A DNA stretch of 22,261 bases from Sideroxydans sp. (lineage in GTDB: Bacteria > Pseudomonadota > Gammaproteobacteria > Burkholderiales > Gallionellaceae), in contig JAVBYP010000071.1 in assembly GCA_030823965.1 (NCBI GenBank), forward strand, positions 1-22,261. Direction: 5' to 3'. A program made the translations under genes and the position numbers. Positions 1-7,750 of the stretch are shown one piece after another. Numbering within the stretch: the first letter of the stretch is position 1; every line of letters begins with the position of its first letter. Below the pieces are notes generated by a model. The model saw only the letters and a list, made by a program, of their open reading frames with translations. It was not told the DNA's origin and did not search any database.

Positions 1-141
1 GGTGACGACGAGGATGGGTAGCGCAATGAAGATAGGCGCGGTCTCCATCCACCATGTGGCGTAGTCGTGCGGATGAAAAGCGGTGAGAGCGAGCAGGAGG
101 ATGCCTGCCACCATCAACACGATTGGTTCCTTGCTCTTCAT
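1..141 (-). CDS. DUF2238 (YjdF-like) inner membrane protein, N-terminal fragment
   Basis: Only the first 47 codons are in the window; the gene runs off the left edge. It starts at ATG 141-139, two bases after the xth stop codon, so it is probably co-transcribed with xth. Residues 6-21 form a hydrophobic membrane segment. They are followed by a short loop reading HPHDYATWWMETAPIFIALP and the start of a second hydrophobic stretch. That loop resembles the conserved N-terminal pattern of the DUF2238 family, whose E. coli member is YjdF, a multi-pass inner membrane protein of unknown function. The family call rests on this short motif and on recall, so it is moderate. No function is inferred. Confidence 0.55.
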   Translation of the reverse strand, partial: MKSKEPIVLMVAGILLLALTAFHPHDYATWWMETAPIFIALPILVVT

Positions 142-143
142 GC

Positions 144-911
144 TCAGTCCTCGTAGTCCACCATGAACGGTGCGTGGTCGCTGAAACGTTGTTCTTTGTA
201 GATGCCGGTATGGATGGCTTTGGCGGCGATGGCGGGGGTGGCGACTTGGTAGTCCAAACGCCAACCGACGTCCTTCGCCCATGCTTGGCCACGGTTAGAC
301 CACCATGTGTAGGCTTCCAACTCGGGATGCAGTTTGCGGAACACGTCGATGAAGCCGACATCGTTGAACAACTCGGTGAGCCATGCACGCTCTTCGGGTA
401 GGAAGCCGGAATTCTTCTTGTTGCCTTTCCAGTTCTTCAGATCTTTCTCGGTGTGGGCGATGTTCCAATCTCCGCACACGATGATGTCTCTGCCGCTGGC
501 AAACAGATTCCTCATGTGAGGCATGAAGGCTTCGAGGAATTTGAACTTCACGGCTTGGCGCTCTTCGCCGCTGGAACCGGAAGGCAGATACAACGACACG
601 ACGCTGAGGTTGCCAAACTGTGCTTCGATGTAACGCCCTTCAAAGTCGAACTCGGGGATACCTAGGCCGACGATGACGTTGTCCGGTTTGCGCTTGCAGT
701 AGATGCCCACGCCGCTGTAACCCTTTTTCTCGGCATAGTGGAAGTAGCCGTGGTAACCGTGAGGGGTGAGCATGTCGGGTGTCATGTCCGGTGCTTGGGC
801 TTTGAGTTCCTGCACACACAGGATGTCGGCATCTTGCTTGCCGAACCATTCGAGGAAGCCTTTGTTGTAGGCGGAGCGGATGCCGTTAAAGTTCAGGGTG
901 ATGATTCGCAT
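144..911 (-). CDS. xth: Exodeoxyribonuclease III (AP endonuclease)
   Basis: A 255-residue protein of the exonuclease III/AP endonuclease family, complete for its type. It cleaves DNA at abasic sites and has 3'-5' exonuclease and 3'-phosphatase activity in base excision repair. Visible active-site elements: N7 in the opening strand, metal-binding E35 (VQEL), Y108 in SLYLP, D148-W149-N150 (GDWN), D220 in WRLDY and the terminal S244-D245-H246 triad segment. The start is ATG 911, divergent from pyrE with 69 bases between the starts. A DUF2238 membrane protein follows two bases downstream on the same strand. Nothing appears truncated. The subfamily (ExoA versus XthA naming) is not settled. Confidence 0.95.
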   Translation of the reverse strand: MRIITLNFNGIRSAYNKGFLEWFGKQDADILCVQELKAQAPDMTPDMLTPHGYHGYFHYAEKKGYSGVGIYCKRKPDNVIVGLGIPEFDFEGRYIEAQFGNLSVVSLYLPSGSSGEERQAVKFKFLEAFMPHMRNLFASGRDIIVCGDWNIAHTEKDLKNWKGNKKNSGFLPEERAWLTELFNDVGFIDVFRKLHPELEAYTWWSNRGQAWAKDVGWRLDYQVATPAIAAKAIHTGIYKEQRFSDHAPFMVDYED

Positions 912-980
912 GAATTTTCTCGCTGATTAGGTGTGCGCATTATAATGGCGGCTCTGTTCTAACTCTCTGCAAAGCTATCC
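912..980. promoter_or_regulatory. Divergent xth/pyrE promoter region with palindromic -10 element
   Basis: The 69-base gap holds the perfect palindrome CATTATAATG at 938-947. It gives a consensus TATAAT -10 hexamer on the plus strand (941-946) and another on the minus strand (939-944). It lies about 35 bases before pyrE ATG and about 28 before xth ATG, so one element could serve both genes. I see no good -35 hexamer at the expected distance on either side. Seen in the sequence: the palindrome. Inferred: its promoter use. Confidence 0.5.
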
Positions 981-1622
981 ATGCACGCTTACCGTCAAGA
1001 TTTCATCCGCTTCGCTGTCGCACAGAATGTGTTGCGCTTCGGCGAGTTCCAAACCAAAGCGGGGCGTCTGTCGCCTTACTTCTTCAACTCCGGGTTATTC
1101 CAAGACGGCGCGGCGTTGCGTGAGTTGTGCCAGTTCTACGCGCAGGCCATCCAGGCTTCAGGCATCAAATTCGATATGTTGTTCGGCCCAGCCTACAAGG
1201 GCATCCCCTTGGTAGCGGGTACTTCTATCTCGCTGGCGGAGCAGGGGCGTAACGTGCCTTATTGCTTCAATCGCAAGGAAGCGAAAGACCATGGCGAAGG
1301 CGGTACGACGGTGGGTGCGAAGCTGCAAGGCGATGTGCTCATCATCGACGATGTGATCTCGGCAGGCACGTCGGTGCGCGAGTCCATTGAGCTGATACGC
1401 GCTGCGGGGGCGACACCATGTGGTGTGGTCATCGCACTGGATCGCATGGAACGCGGCCAAGCCGAGTTGTCTGCAGTACAGGAAGTGCACCAAAGTTATG
1501 GTATTCCCGTTGTATCCATCGCGTCGCTGCATGACTTACTAGGTTTCTTACAAGGGCAGGCCGACTTGGTGCAGAATCTGCACGCGGTGCAAATCTATCG
1601 TGACCGTTACGGAGTGAAATGA
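981..1622 (+). CDS. pyrE: Orotate phosphoribosyltransferase
   Basis: A 213-residue enzyme of de novo pyrimidine synthesis; it joins orotate and PRPP to give orotidine 5'-phosphate in the cytosol. The PRPP-binding signature [14 protein letters not shown] sits at about residues 118-131. The flexible catalytic loop [12 protein letters not shown] is at 97-108 and the N-terminal substrate segment [11 protein letters not shown] at 28-38. Length and motif order match the bacterial family. The ribosome binding site before ATG 981 is weak. The stop codon overlaps the ATG of the following DUF4124 gene by four bases (ATGA), suggesting translational coupling. A strong -10 element lies at 941-946. Confidence 0.96.
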   Translation: MHAYRQDFIRFAVAQNVLRFGEFQTKAGRLSPYFFNSGLFQDGAALRELCQFYAQAIQASGIKFDMLFGPAYKGIPLVAGTSISLAEQGRNVPYCFNRKEAKDHGEGGTTVGAKLQGDVLIIDDVISAGTSVRESIELIRAAGATPCGVVIALDRMERGQAELSAVQEVHQSYGIPVVSIASLHDLLGFLQGQADLVQNLHAVQIYRDRYGVK

Positions 1623-2230
1623 TGATCGATTCGAAATTGTTGATGAGTGCTGCGGCTTTGTTAGCAGCGGTTTCTTTGAGTGCGGAAGCCAAACTATACA
1701 AGTGGGTAGATAGCAATGGTACGACCCACTACGGTGAGACTATCCCTCCCGAGTACGCCAATAAAGATGCGATGAAACTGGAAAAGGGTCGTATCGAGAA
1801 GCGCGAGGACAAGCGCAATACGGCCCAAAAAGCAGCACAAAAAGATCCTGCTGCTGAGAAGGCTCGTATCGAAGCGGAGCGTCACGACAACGCATTGATC
1901 AACACCTACAGTTCAGAGAAAGAGATCGATCTGGCACGTGACCGCAACTTGCAACAGGTGGAAGCGCGTACTGGTAGCTACACAACCTTGCTCAAGTCAG
2001 CACAAGAGAATGAGGTCTCGTTGCAAAAAGAGGCTGAGGGGCTGACCAAACAAGGTCGCAAGATCCCGAAATCTCTAGAGGAAGACCTTGTTGAAGCCAA
2101 GGCTCGTATCGTCAAGCTGCAAGGTGATCTGGACAACAGCCTGAAAGAGAATGAGGCGGTGAAGGCGCGCTATGAAGCAGACAAGCTTCGCTACCGTGAA
2201 CTAAAGGGCATCGTAACCCCTAAGAAATGA
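1619..2230 (+). CDS. DUF4124 domain secreted coiled-coil protein
   Basis: A 203-residue protein with a clear Sec signal peptide (hydrophobic core at about residues 7-22, likely cleavage after AEA at 24). It is followed by a DUF4124 motif, [22 protein letters not shown], in which tryptophan, aspartate, glycine and the HY pair are the recognisable positions. The rest, residues 55-195, is rich in Lys, Glu, Ala and Arg and should form a long coiled coil. The protein is probably periplasmic or envelope-associated; no enzymatic motif is visible and the function of DUF4124 is not known to me. It is coupled to pyrE by an ATGA overlap; a second in-frame ATG at 1622 is an alternative start. Its TGA is directly abutted by the stop of the opposing carbonic anhydrase gene. 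Confidence 0.8.
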   Translation: MMIDSKLLMSAAALLAAVSLSAEAKLYKWVDSNGTTHYGETIPPEYANKDAMKLEKGRIEKREDKRNTAQKAAQKDPAAEKARIEAERHDNALINTYSSEKEIDLARDRNLQQVEARTGSYTTLLKSAQENEVSLQKEAEGLTKQGRKIPKSLEEDLVEAKARIVKLQGDLDNSLKENEAVKARYEADKLRYRELKGIVTPKK

Positions 2231-2866
2231 TCAGACCGCTGTAAAATCATGGGTGGTTGCATCATAGCGTAGCAACTGCCCGTGTTCGATGTCGAAGTAC
2301 CAACCATGCAATGCGAGCTTGCCTGTTTCCACCCTTTCACTGATCCACTCGAACGTCATCAGGTTCTCTAACGAACTCAAAATAGCTTGCTGTTCGCAAG
2401 CGCGCTCTTGCAACTCAATAGCGGCATTAGGAAACTCTTTAAGCACTTTTTTCTGTGCATCTTCGGCCACACGCATCCAGCTGTTGATATAGGTCGCCTG
2501 TTCTCTAGGGCCACCCCCTATTAGCAAGGAGCGGATACCACCACAATGCGCGTGACCTAACACGATGATATGTTCGACACCTAATACACGCACACCGTAC
2601 TCCAATGCAGCGCTGGTACCGTGCCGCCCTCCGCTACGACTTTCGGCGGGAGGTACTAGATTAGCTACGTTACGGATGACGAACAGGTCGCCCGGCGCGC
2701 TATCCAAAACCAGCGCGGGATCGACTCGTGAATCACAACAAGCGACAACCAATATCTTCGGAGTCTGCCCCTCTTGCACGAGCTGCTTGTAAAGAGCGTC
2801 CTCATCCGCGAAGTGCTGTTCGCGGAAACGGTGGAAACCTTGGATGAGGTCGCTAGGTGAGGTCAT
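2231..2866 (-). CDS. can: Beta-class carbonic anhydrase
   Basis: A 211-residue zinc enzyme that interconverts CO2 and bicarbonate. The beta-class ligands are all present: C43, D45 and R47 in CCDSR, and H105 and C108 in HAHCGG. The glycine-rich [17 protein letters not shown] segment at 77-93 is typical of the plant-like beta clade. Its ATG at 2866 overlaps the purC stop by four bases (ATGA), so translation is probably coupled to purC. It is the last gene of a same-strand string that starts with RuBisCO. An inferred role is supplying CO2 to form II RuBisCO or bicarbonate to biosynthetic carboxylases. No carboxysome genes are present, so a cytosolic housekeeping role is equally possible. Confidence 0.93.
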   Translation of the reverse strand: MTSPSDLIQGFHRFREQHFADEDALYKQLVQEGQTPKILVVACCDSRVDPALVLDSAPGDLFVIRNVANLVPPAESRSGGRHGTSAALEYGVRVLGVEHIIVLGHAHCGGIRSLLIGGGPREQATYINSWMRVAEDAQKKVLKEFPNAAIELQERACEQQAILSSLENLMTFEWISERVETGKLALHGWYFDIEHGQLLRYDATTHDFTAV

Positions 2867-3747
2867 TCGCCTGTGAGTAATCGCTGTGCTTCGCGATATT
2901 TGTCAGCTGTCCTTTGCAATACATCCGCCGGGACACGCGGCGCAGGTGCTTGTTTGTTCCAGCCGGATGCTTCCAGCCAGTCACGCACGAACTGCTTGTC
3001 GAAACTAGGTGGGTTGCTACCGACCTTGTATTGGTCAGCAGGCCAAAAGCGTGAGGAGTCGGGCGTGAGTGCCTCGTCGATGAGGTACAGCGTGCCTGCC
3101 GCATCGGTGCCGAACTCGAACTTGGTGTCGGCGATGATGATGCCGCGCGTCAGCGCATAGTCAGCAGCCTGAGTGTAGAGCGCGAGCGTGGCGTTCTTCA
3201 CTTTTTCAGCCATCTCTGCACCCAGCAGCTTCTTGGCTTCTTCGAACGAGATGTTCTCGTCATGTTCACCTACGGCCGCTTTGGTGGACGGAGTGAACAG
3301 GGGTTGAGGTAATTTCTGCGCCTCTTGCAGGCCAGCGGGTAACTGGATGCCGCACACGGCACCGGTCTTCTTGTAATCCTTCCAACCGGAACCCACCAGG
3401 TAGCCGCGCACGATAGCTTCGATAGGCAATGGTTTGAGTTTCTTAGTGACGAAGGCGCGACCACGCACCTGTGCTTTTTCCGCATCCGTCTTCACGACGG
3501 ATTCTGGGTCGATACCGGACAGATGGTTAGGAATGACTCCGCCCAATTTCTTGAACCAGAAATTGGATACCGCTGTCAGGACTTTTCCTTTGCCCGGAAT
3601 AGGGTCATCCAAGATCACGTCGAAAGCCGATAGTCGATCCGTCTGCACGATGAGCAGATGGTCGGCATCCACTTCGTACAGGTCGCGCACCTTGCCACGG
3701 TGCAGGAATTTCAGGCTAGTCAGATTGGATTCATGCAAAGCAGACAT
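2863..3747 (-). CDS. purC: Phosphoribosylaminoimidazole-succinocarboxamide synthase (SAICAR synthase)
   Basis: A 294-residue ligase of de novo purine synthesis that joins CAIR and aspartate with ATP. Family hallmarks are the N-terminal [12 protein letters not shown], the segment [24 protein letters not shown], the [12 protein letters not shown] motif near the centre and [15 protein letters not shown] in the C-terminal part. It belongs to the longer, roughly 300-residue subtype rather than the 237-residue E. coli type. The ATG at 3747 has a GAGG ribosome binding site (3756-3753) five bases away. The 88-base leader between fbp and purC carries competing stem-loops described separately. It overlaps carbonic anhydrase by four bases. 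Its place inside a Calvin-cycle gene string is unusual. Confidence 0.96.
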   Translation of the reverse strand: MSALHESNLTSLKFLHRGKVRDLYEVDADHLLIVQTDRLSAFDVILDDPIPGKGKVLTAVSNFWFKKLGGVIPNHLSGIDPESVVKTDAEKAQVRGRAFVTKKLKPLPIEAIVRGYLVGSGWKDYKKTGAVCGIQLPAGLQEAQKLPQPLFTPSTKAAVGEHDENISFEEAKKLLGAEMAEKVKNATLALYTQAADYALTRGIIIADTKFEFGTDAAGTLYLIDEALTPDSSRFWPADQYKVGSNPPSFDKQFVRDWLEASGWNKQAPAPRVPADVLQRTADKYREAQRLLTGE

Positions 3748-3752
3748 TGCTA

Positions 3753-3824
3753 CCTCGGTTTGCTGGGGAACGGGGGGAAGCCCCCGACCATTGAACGTGA
3801 CAACGCCCCCGTTACCGAGGGCGT
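3753..3824 (-). promoter_or_regulatory. purC leader with two mutually exclusive RNA folds
   Basis: On the minus-strand RNA the fbp-purC gap can form hairpin A (3824-3816 with 3811-3803, 9 pairs, GTAA loop) and hairpin B (about 3785-3781 with 3777-3773, all G-C, 3-base loop). Alternatively, 3820-3806 (CCTCGGT followed by AACGGGGG) can pair with 3776-3769 plus 3759-3753. That gives 15 pairs interrupted by a 9-base bulge, and it includes the purC ribosome binding site. The two states cannot coexist. Hairpin A has a pair that is G.U only in the minus-strand RNA and a mismatch in plus, fitting a role in this transcript. There is no U-tract, so a classical terminator is unlikely. The regulatory role is inferred. 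Confidence 0.4.
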
Positions 3825-3835
3825 CGAGTTAAACA

Positions 3836-4837
3836 TTACGCGCCTTTGTGATATCCCACTACGCGATCCACTTCGTTCTTGGAACCCAAGATGACTGGCA
3901 CACGCTGATGCAGACCTTGTGGTTGCAATTCCATGATGCGCTCGCGACCAGTGGAACTCACGCCACCCGCTTGTTCAACGATGAACGACATCGGATTCGC
4001 TTCGTACAACAAGCGCAGCTTGCCTGCTTTGCCTGCTTCTTTCGTATCGAACGGATACATGAAGATACCGCCGCGTGTCAGGATACGGTGTACTTCTGCA
4101 ACCATGGAAGCGACCCAACGCATGTTGAAGTTCTTCTCGCGGCCGCCGTCCTTACCCTTCATGCACTCATCGACGTACTTCTGAACTGGTTTTTCCCAGT
4201 AACGTTGATTCGACATGTTGATGGCGAATTCAGCGGTATCGACTGGGATCTGCATGTTCGGGTGTGTCAGGAAGAAGTCACCCACGTCACGATCCAAAGT
4301 AAAGCCATTCACGCCGTGACCTGTCGTCAGGACCATCATGGTGTTAGGGCCGTACAACGCATAACCTGCGCATACTTGCTTGGTACCTGGTTGCAAGAAG
4401 TCAGCTGCTTTAGGGTCTTTCACGCCTTCTGGGCAACGCAAGATGGAGAAGATGGTACCGACAGAGATATTCACATCGATGTTGGAAGAACCATCCAATG
4501 GGTCGAAAGTGATCAGGTATTTGCCACGAGGGTATTGCTTAGGGATCTCATACACGTCGTCCATCTCTTCGGAAGCCATACCTGCCAAGTGACCACTCCA
4601 CTCGTTCGCTTTGATGAACACTTCGTTAGTGATGATGTCGAGTTTCTTTTGTGTCTCGCCTTGTACGTTTTCGCTGCCTGCAGAACCCAACACGCCGATC
4701 AGCGCGCCTTTGTTCACGTCATGCGCGATCTGTTTACAAGCGGAAACGACATCGCTCAATAGTCCTGTGAAATCGCCGCTGGCGTTCGGGATCTGGCGTT
4801 GTTCTTCGATGATGAATTGAATAAGGCTCTTGCTCAT
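3836..4837 (-). CDS. fbp: Class I fructose-1,6-bisphosphatase
   Basis: A 333-residue phosphatase that hydrolyses fructose 1,6-bisphosphate (in many autotrophs also the sedoheptulose ester) in the regeneration phase of the Calvin cycle and in gluconeogenesis. The family signature [22 protein letters not shown] spans about residues 111-132, with metal ligands at E90/E91, D112 and D115. Length is normal for class I enzymes. ATG 4837 has a strong ribosome binding site (GAGGAG). It lies between purE (102 bases upstream) and purC (88 bases downstream) on the same strand. In a Calvin-cycle context it corresponds to cbbF, but the protein is of the ordinary Fbp type, so fbp is the safer symbol. Confidence 0.96.
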   Translation of the reverse strand: MSKSLIQFIIEEQRQIPNASGDFTGLLSDVVSACKQIAHDVNKGALIGVLGSAGSENVQGETQKKLDIITNEVFIKANEWSGHLAGMASEEMDDVYEIPKQYPRGKYLITFDPLDGSSNIDVNISVGTIFSILRCPEGVKDPKAADFLQPGTKQVCAGYALYGPNTMMVLTTGHGVNGFTLDRDVGDFFLTHPNMQIPVDTAEFAINMSNQRYWEKPVQKYVDECMKGKDGGREKNFNMRWVASMVAEVHRILTRGGIFMYPFDTKEAGKAGKLRLLYEANPMSFIVEQAGGVSSTGRERIMELQPQGLHQRVPVILGSKNEVDRVVGYHKGA

Positions 4838-4913
4838 GCTGGTTTCTCCTCGTTGGTTTTCTAAATTTTGAACCGTGATTTTACTGCTTTTCCCGCTGTA
4901 TCTCTATGGTTAT

Positions 4914-4929
4914 CTGCCCCGCAAGGCAG
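4914..4929 (-). other. Weak stem-loop after purE
   Basis: Eleven bases after the purE stop, CTGCC and GGCAG can form a five-base stem with a six-base loop. There is no T-tract after it in the minus direction, so it is at most a weak pause or mRNA-end structure. The rest of the purE-fbp gap (4838-4939) shows only the strong ribosome binding site of fbp. I could not identify a convincing promoter there. Confidence 0.25.
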
Positions 4930-4939
4930 CCCTTTTACT

Positions 4940-5455
4940 TCATTTGTTGCCTAATTTCGCAAGCGCTTCGTCTGCAGTTTGGTCATATCGTGCACGTTCT
5001 TTCTTCGCTGCCGCTTCCAACGCTTGATTGATCTCAGGATATTTCAAAGCGAGGATACGTGCGGCTAGCATCGCTGCGTTCTTGGAACCATCCACCGCCA
5101 CGGTGGCGACTGGGACACCGGGGGGCATCTGTACTGTGGCCAACAATGCATCCAGACCTGACACCACACCACCGGACAGTGGCAAACCGATCACGGGCAA
5201 ACGGGTGTGGCCCGCGATGACACCCGCCAGATGAGCCGCCATGCCCGCGCAGCCGATCAATACTTGCACACCTTCTTTGTGCGCACGGTCGATGTATGCA
5301 ATGACCTTATCCGGCGTTCGATGCGCCGAGGCCACCACGATCTCGCTGGCGATGCCCAAGTCGGTCAGGGTGTCGCGCACCTTAACCACGGTAGGCAGGT
5401 CATTGGGACTTCCAGTGAGAATACCCACCAACACTTTGCCGTTCGTCTTTTCCAT
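4940..5455 (-). CDS. purE: N5-carboxyaminoimidazole ribonucleotide mutase (PurE)
   Basis: A 171-residue enzyme of de novo purine synthesis. Class I members convert N5-CAIR made by PurK into CAIR, and class II members carboxylate AIR directly with CO2. The substrate-loop motif SAHRTPDK (about 44-51) and the ending TVQMPPGVPVATVAVDGSKNAAMLAARIL are class I-like. The central loop reads GCAGMAAHLAGV, where E. coli has GAGGAAHLPGM, so two positions differ from the textbook pattern. The class II pattern GRSN is absent, so class I is the better call. purK is not in the window. It starts at ATG 5455 with AGGAG upstream, 24 bases after cbbO, so it is very likely in the cbb operon. Confidence 0.93.
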   Translation of the reverse strand: MEKTNGKVLVGILTGSPNDLPTVVKVRDTLTDLGIASEIVVASAHRTPDKVIAYIDRAHKEGVQVLIGCAGMAAHLAGVIAGHTRLPVIGLPLSGGVVSGLDALLATVQMPPGVPVATVAVDGSKNAAMLAARILALKYPEINQALEAAAKKERARYDQTADEALAKLGNK

Positions 5456-5479
5456 AAGTTCTCCTGAAGGTTTTGAGGA

Positions 5480-7747
5480 TTATTTTGTCAGTGAAATAAA
5501 CAGCTCGGGCAGCCTCTCGGGCAATTGAGCGACATTGTCCACGATGGTGTATTGCTTGCCAAAGATGTCTGATACGTATTCATCTGCTTTAGGGTCAAGG
5601 TTGATGCAATAACTGTAGATGCCCTGTTGATCCAACTCTTTCACTGCTTGGCGTGCATCTTCGATGAGGATGCGACCATCTTTGCTGTCGATATCCGCGG
5701 GCTCTCCATCGGTGAGAATGAGCATCAACTTCTTGTCTGCCTGTTGCTTTTCCAAGTAGTGCGCGGCATGGCGCATCGCCGCGCCCATCCGTGTGGAGTA
5801 ACTCGCTTCCATCGCGGCCAATCGTGATTTCACATTGTCATCCCACTGCTCGGTATAACCCTTGATGTGCAGGTAGCGCACATCGTGGCGAGTGTTGGAA
5901 TGGAAACCTGCGATGGCGAACGGATCACCTAGCTTTTCCACCGCCCAACCCAAGATAGTGACGGCTTCTTGGCTCAGTTCAAGGATGGTCTGCTGGCTAC
6001 CCGCCGCTTTTTCATTCAATGATTCCGACAGGTCGAGCAACAACATGACGGCGATGTTGCGCCCATCGTTACGATGACTCATGTTGATACGCGTATCAGG
6101 TTGTGCACCACTCTTGTAGTCGATGAGCGAACGGATGGCGACATCTAGATCCAGTTCGCTACCTTCTTCCTGATAACGGATGCGCACCTTGTCCTGCGGC
6201 TTGAGCAGATCGAGTATCTTCTTCAGACGTTTGGCTAGACCGGCGTGTTTTTCCAGCAGTTTGTCGATGTCTGACGCCTTACCTTGCGGGTGCAGACCTT
6301 CGTACACGCTGACCCAATCGGGACGATAGCTTTGGCTGTTGTAATCCCACTCGTGATAGTGCCGTGGGGGCAGGCCTTTCAACTCTTCGCCTGGCTCTAG
6401 CTTTCGATTTTGATCTGCCGCCACTTCCCCTTCATCGTCTTCTTCCATGAAGTACCACATATGACGATTGTCATCGCGGAACCCTACTTCCGTATCTTTG
6501 AAATGGGTCTTGGACAAGTTGTCACTTTGCAAACGGGTACGCGCGATGAAGGTGACGGCAATATCAACAACACTCTGCGTACTCGATTCACCCTGCTGCA
6601 TCAGCTCATGAAAACGACGCGCGAATTCGATGATGTGAATGTTCTTGTATGGGTGGTTCGCATCCAAAATGGCGCGCGACAACATCGCCAAACGATGGCG
6701 CACACCCGATTCTTTCTCATGGTCACAGGCATCTTCAGCTGGAATGGGATGCAGCGCGGTGAAGATTGGACGCAAGCCCGGATACTCGCGCATGGCCAAG
6801 AACTCGACGCGGCAGTCTTCCAACGCCTCCACCGCCATGCGTTGTGATGGGCTCAAGTTATCTGCGGATATGGATTTAGTCCACCGCCGGTGAGCAATGA
6901 TGTGCGCCAGCGCAGCACGATAGCGGTCAATACCCAAAATGCCCTGTGCATCGTCATAGACATCGGGCAAACGGATACCGAGCTGGTCGTAGTAGGGTAT
7001 CGGTTTGCGTAGCTCATCGAAAGCGCTTGAATACGGGATGAGCATGTCTTCGTCCTGCCATAGGCCACGCATGTACATGCTCAACTTGCGGTCGTTATCT
7101 ACCAGCAAAGTACCGTGACGTTCACGTTGCATCACAGCTTTGCTGTCAGCCGATTGCAGACTGAAATATTCGACCTGGCGCTCGGGGTGGTCGTCATAAA
7201 AACGTACACCGTAATCCGCCCAGCTCTTCAACCCTGCCAAGGACAATTGACTCAACAGCACTGGGATCTGCTTGAACATCTCCGGCAAGCCTGGACTAGG
7301 GAAGGTCTGATGGATGCCATGCACTGAACCCGTGGTGCGCTCCATCAGATTCAACGCGATAGAAAGATAATCACTGATCTGGTCGCGCGTCGGCAGCCTG
7401 CGTGCGGTGACAGGCAGCGATTGCAAGAATGGCACGATGGCTTTGCCGTTGGGAGATTTCCACATCTTGCGGATGAACAGCATGATGTCTTGCAGGCTAT
7501 CTTCACCAATCGACTTAGCGACTCCCGGCCACTCTTCCAAGAAGATGAGGATTGGTTCAGCGCCACGCCCCATTTTTCCAAGGAAACGCGCGTGCTCGAT
7601 ATAAGCATCTATCCCGTCGTTGGAGAGCTTCGTGAATGCTTCCTGCATACACTCTGGAAACACTTCCGCCACGCGCGGGAAACCACAATCCAGGTTCTTC
7701 CAATAGGATTGCAGTTCGGCGGGGATGTCTACCACTGGGGTTGCCAT
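5480..7747 (-). CDS. cbbO: RuBisCO activase subunit CbbO (VWA domain)
   Basis: A 755-residue protein of the CbbO/NorD-like family. Its C-terminal von Willebrand A domain starts near residue 564, with a complete MIDAS: D572-x-S574-x-S576 (DLSES), T652 and D680 (TDGEP). The long N-terminal half is helical without recognised catalytic motifs. In characterised systems CbbO is the adaptor that binds RuBisCO and works with the AAA+ hexamer CbbQ to remove inhibitory sugar phosphates. It follows cbbQ after three bases, so the two are co-translated. Because cbbM is the only RuBisCO in the window, this is probably the form II-specific (Q2O2) pair; this pairing is inferred from position. Confidence 0.93.
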   Translation of the reverse strand: MATPVVDIPAELQSYWKNLDCGFPRVAEVFPECMQEAFTKLSNDGIDAYIEHARFLGKMGRGAEPILIFLEEWPGVAKSIGEDSLQDIMLFIRKMWKSPNGKAIVPFLQSLPVTARRLPTRDQISDYLSIALNLMERTTGSVHGIHQTFPSPGLPEMFKQIPVLLSQLSLAGLKSWADYGVRFYDDHPERQVEYFSLQSADSKAVMQRERHGTLLVDNDRKLSMYMRGLWQDEDMLIPYSSAFDELRKPIPYYDQLGIRLPDVYDDAQGILGIDRYRAALAHIIAHRRWTKSISADNLSPSQRMAVEALEDCRVEFLAMREYPGLRPIFTALHPIPAEDACDHEKESGVRHRLAMLSRAILDANHPYKNIHIIEFARRFHELMQQGESSTQSVVDIAVTFIARTRLQSDNLSKTHFKDTEVGFRDDNRHMWYFMEEDDEGEVAADQNRKLEPGEELKGLPPRHYHEWDYNSQSYRPDWVSVYEGLHPQGKASDIDKLLEKHAGLAKRLKKILDLLKPQDKVRIRYQEEGSELDLDVAIRSLIDYKSGAQPDTRINMSHRNDGRNIAVMLLLDLSESLNEKAAGSQQTILELSQEAVTILGWAVEKLGDPFAIAGFHSNTRHDVRYLHIKGYTEQWDDNVKSRLAAMEASYSTRMGAAMRHAAHYLEKQQADKKLMLILTDGEPADIDSKDGRILIEDARQAVKELDQQGIYSYCINLDPKADEYVSDIFGKQYTIVDNVAQLPERLPELFISLTK

Positions 7748-7750
7748 GAC

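Noticed and set aside
2231..2866. Carboxysome association of the carbonic anhydrase
   Set aside because: No shell protein, CsoS2 or form I RuBisCO genes are in the window and the enzyme is a plain beta class protein.
3803..3824. Stem-loop after fbp as an ordinary intrinsic terminator
   Set aside because: No T-tract follows it in the fbp direction, and purC and can downstream would be left without an evident promoter.
3848..4762. Long open frame on the plus strand opposite fbp
   Set aside because: It is antisense to a highly conserved enzyme, and its protein has no recognisable domain and unnatural composition rich in His, Cys and Val; the same applies to the long plus-strand frames opposite fba and tkt.
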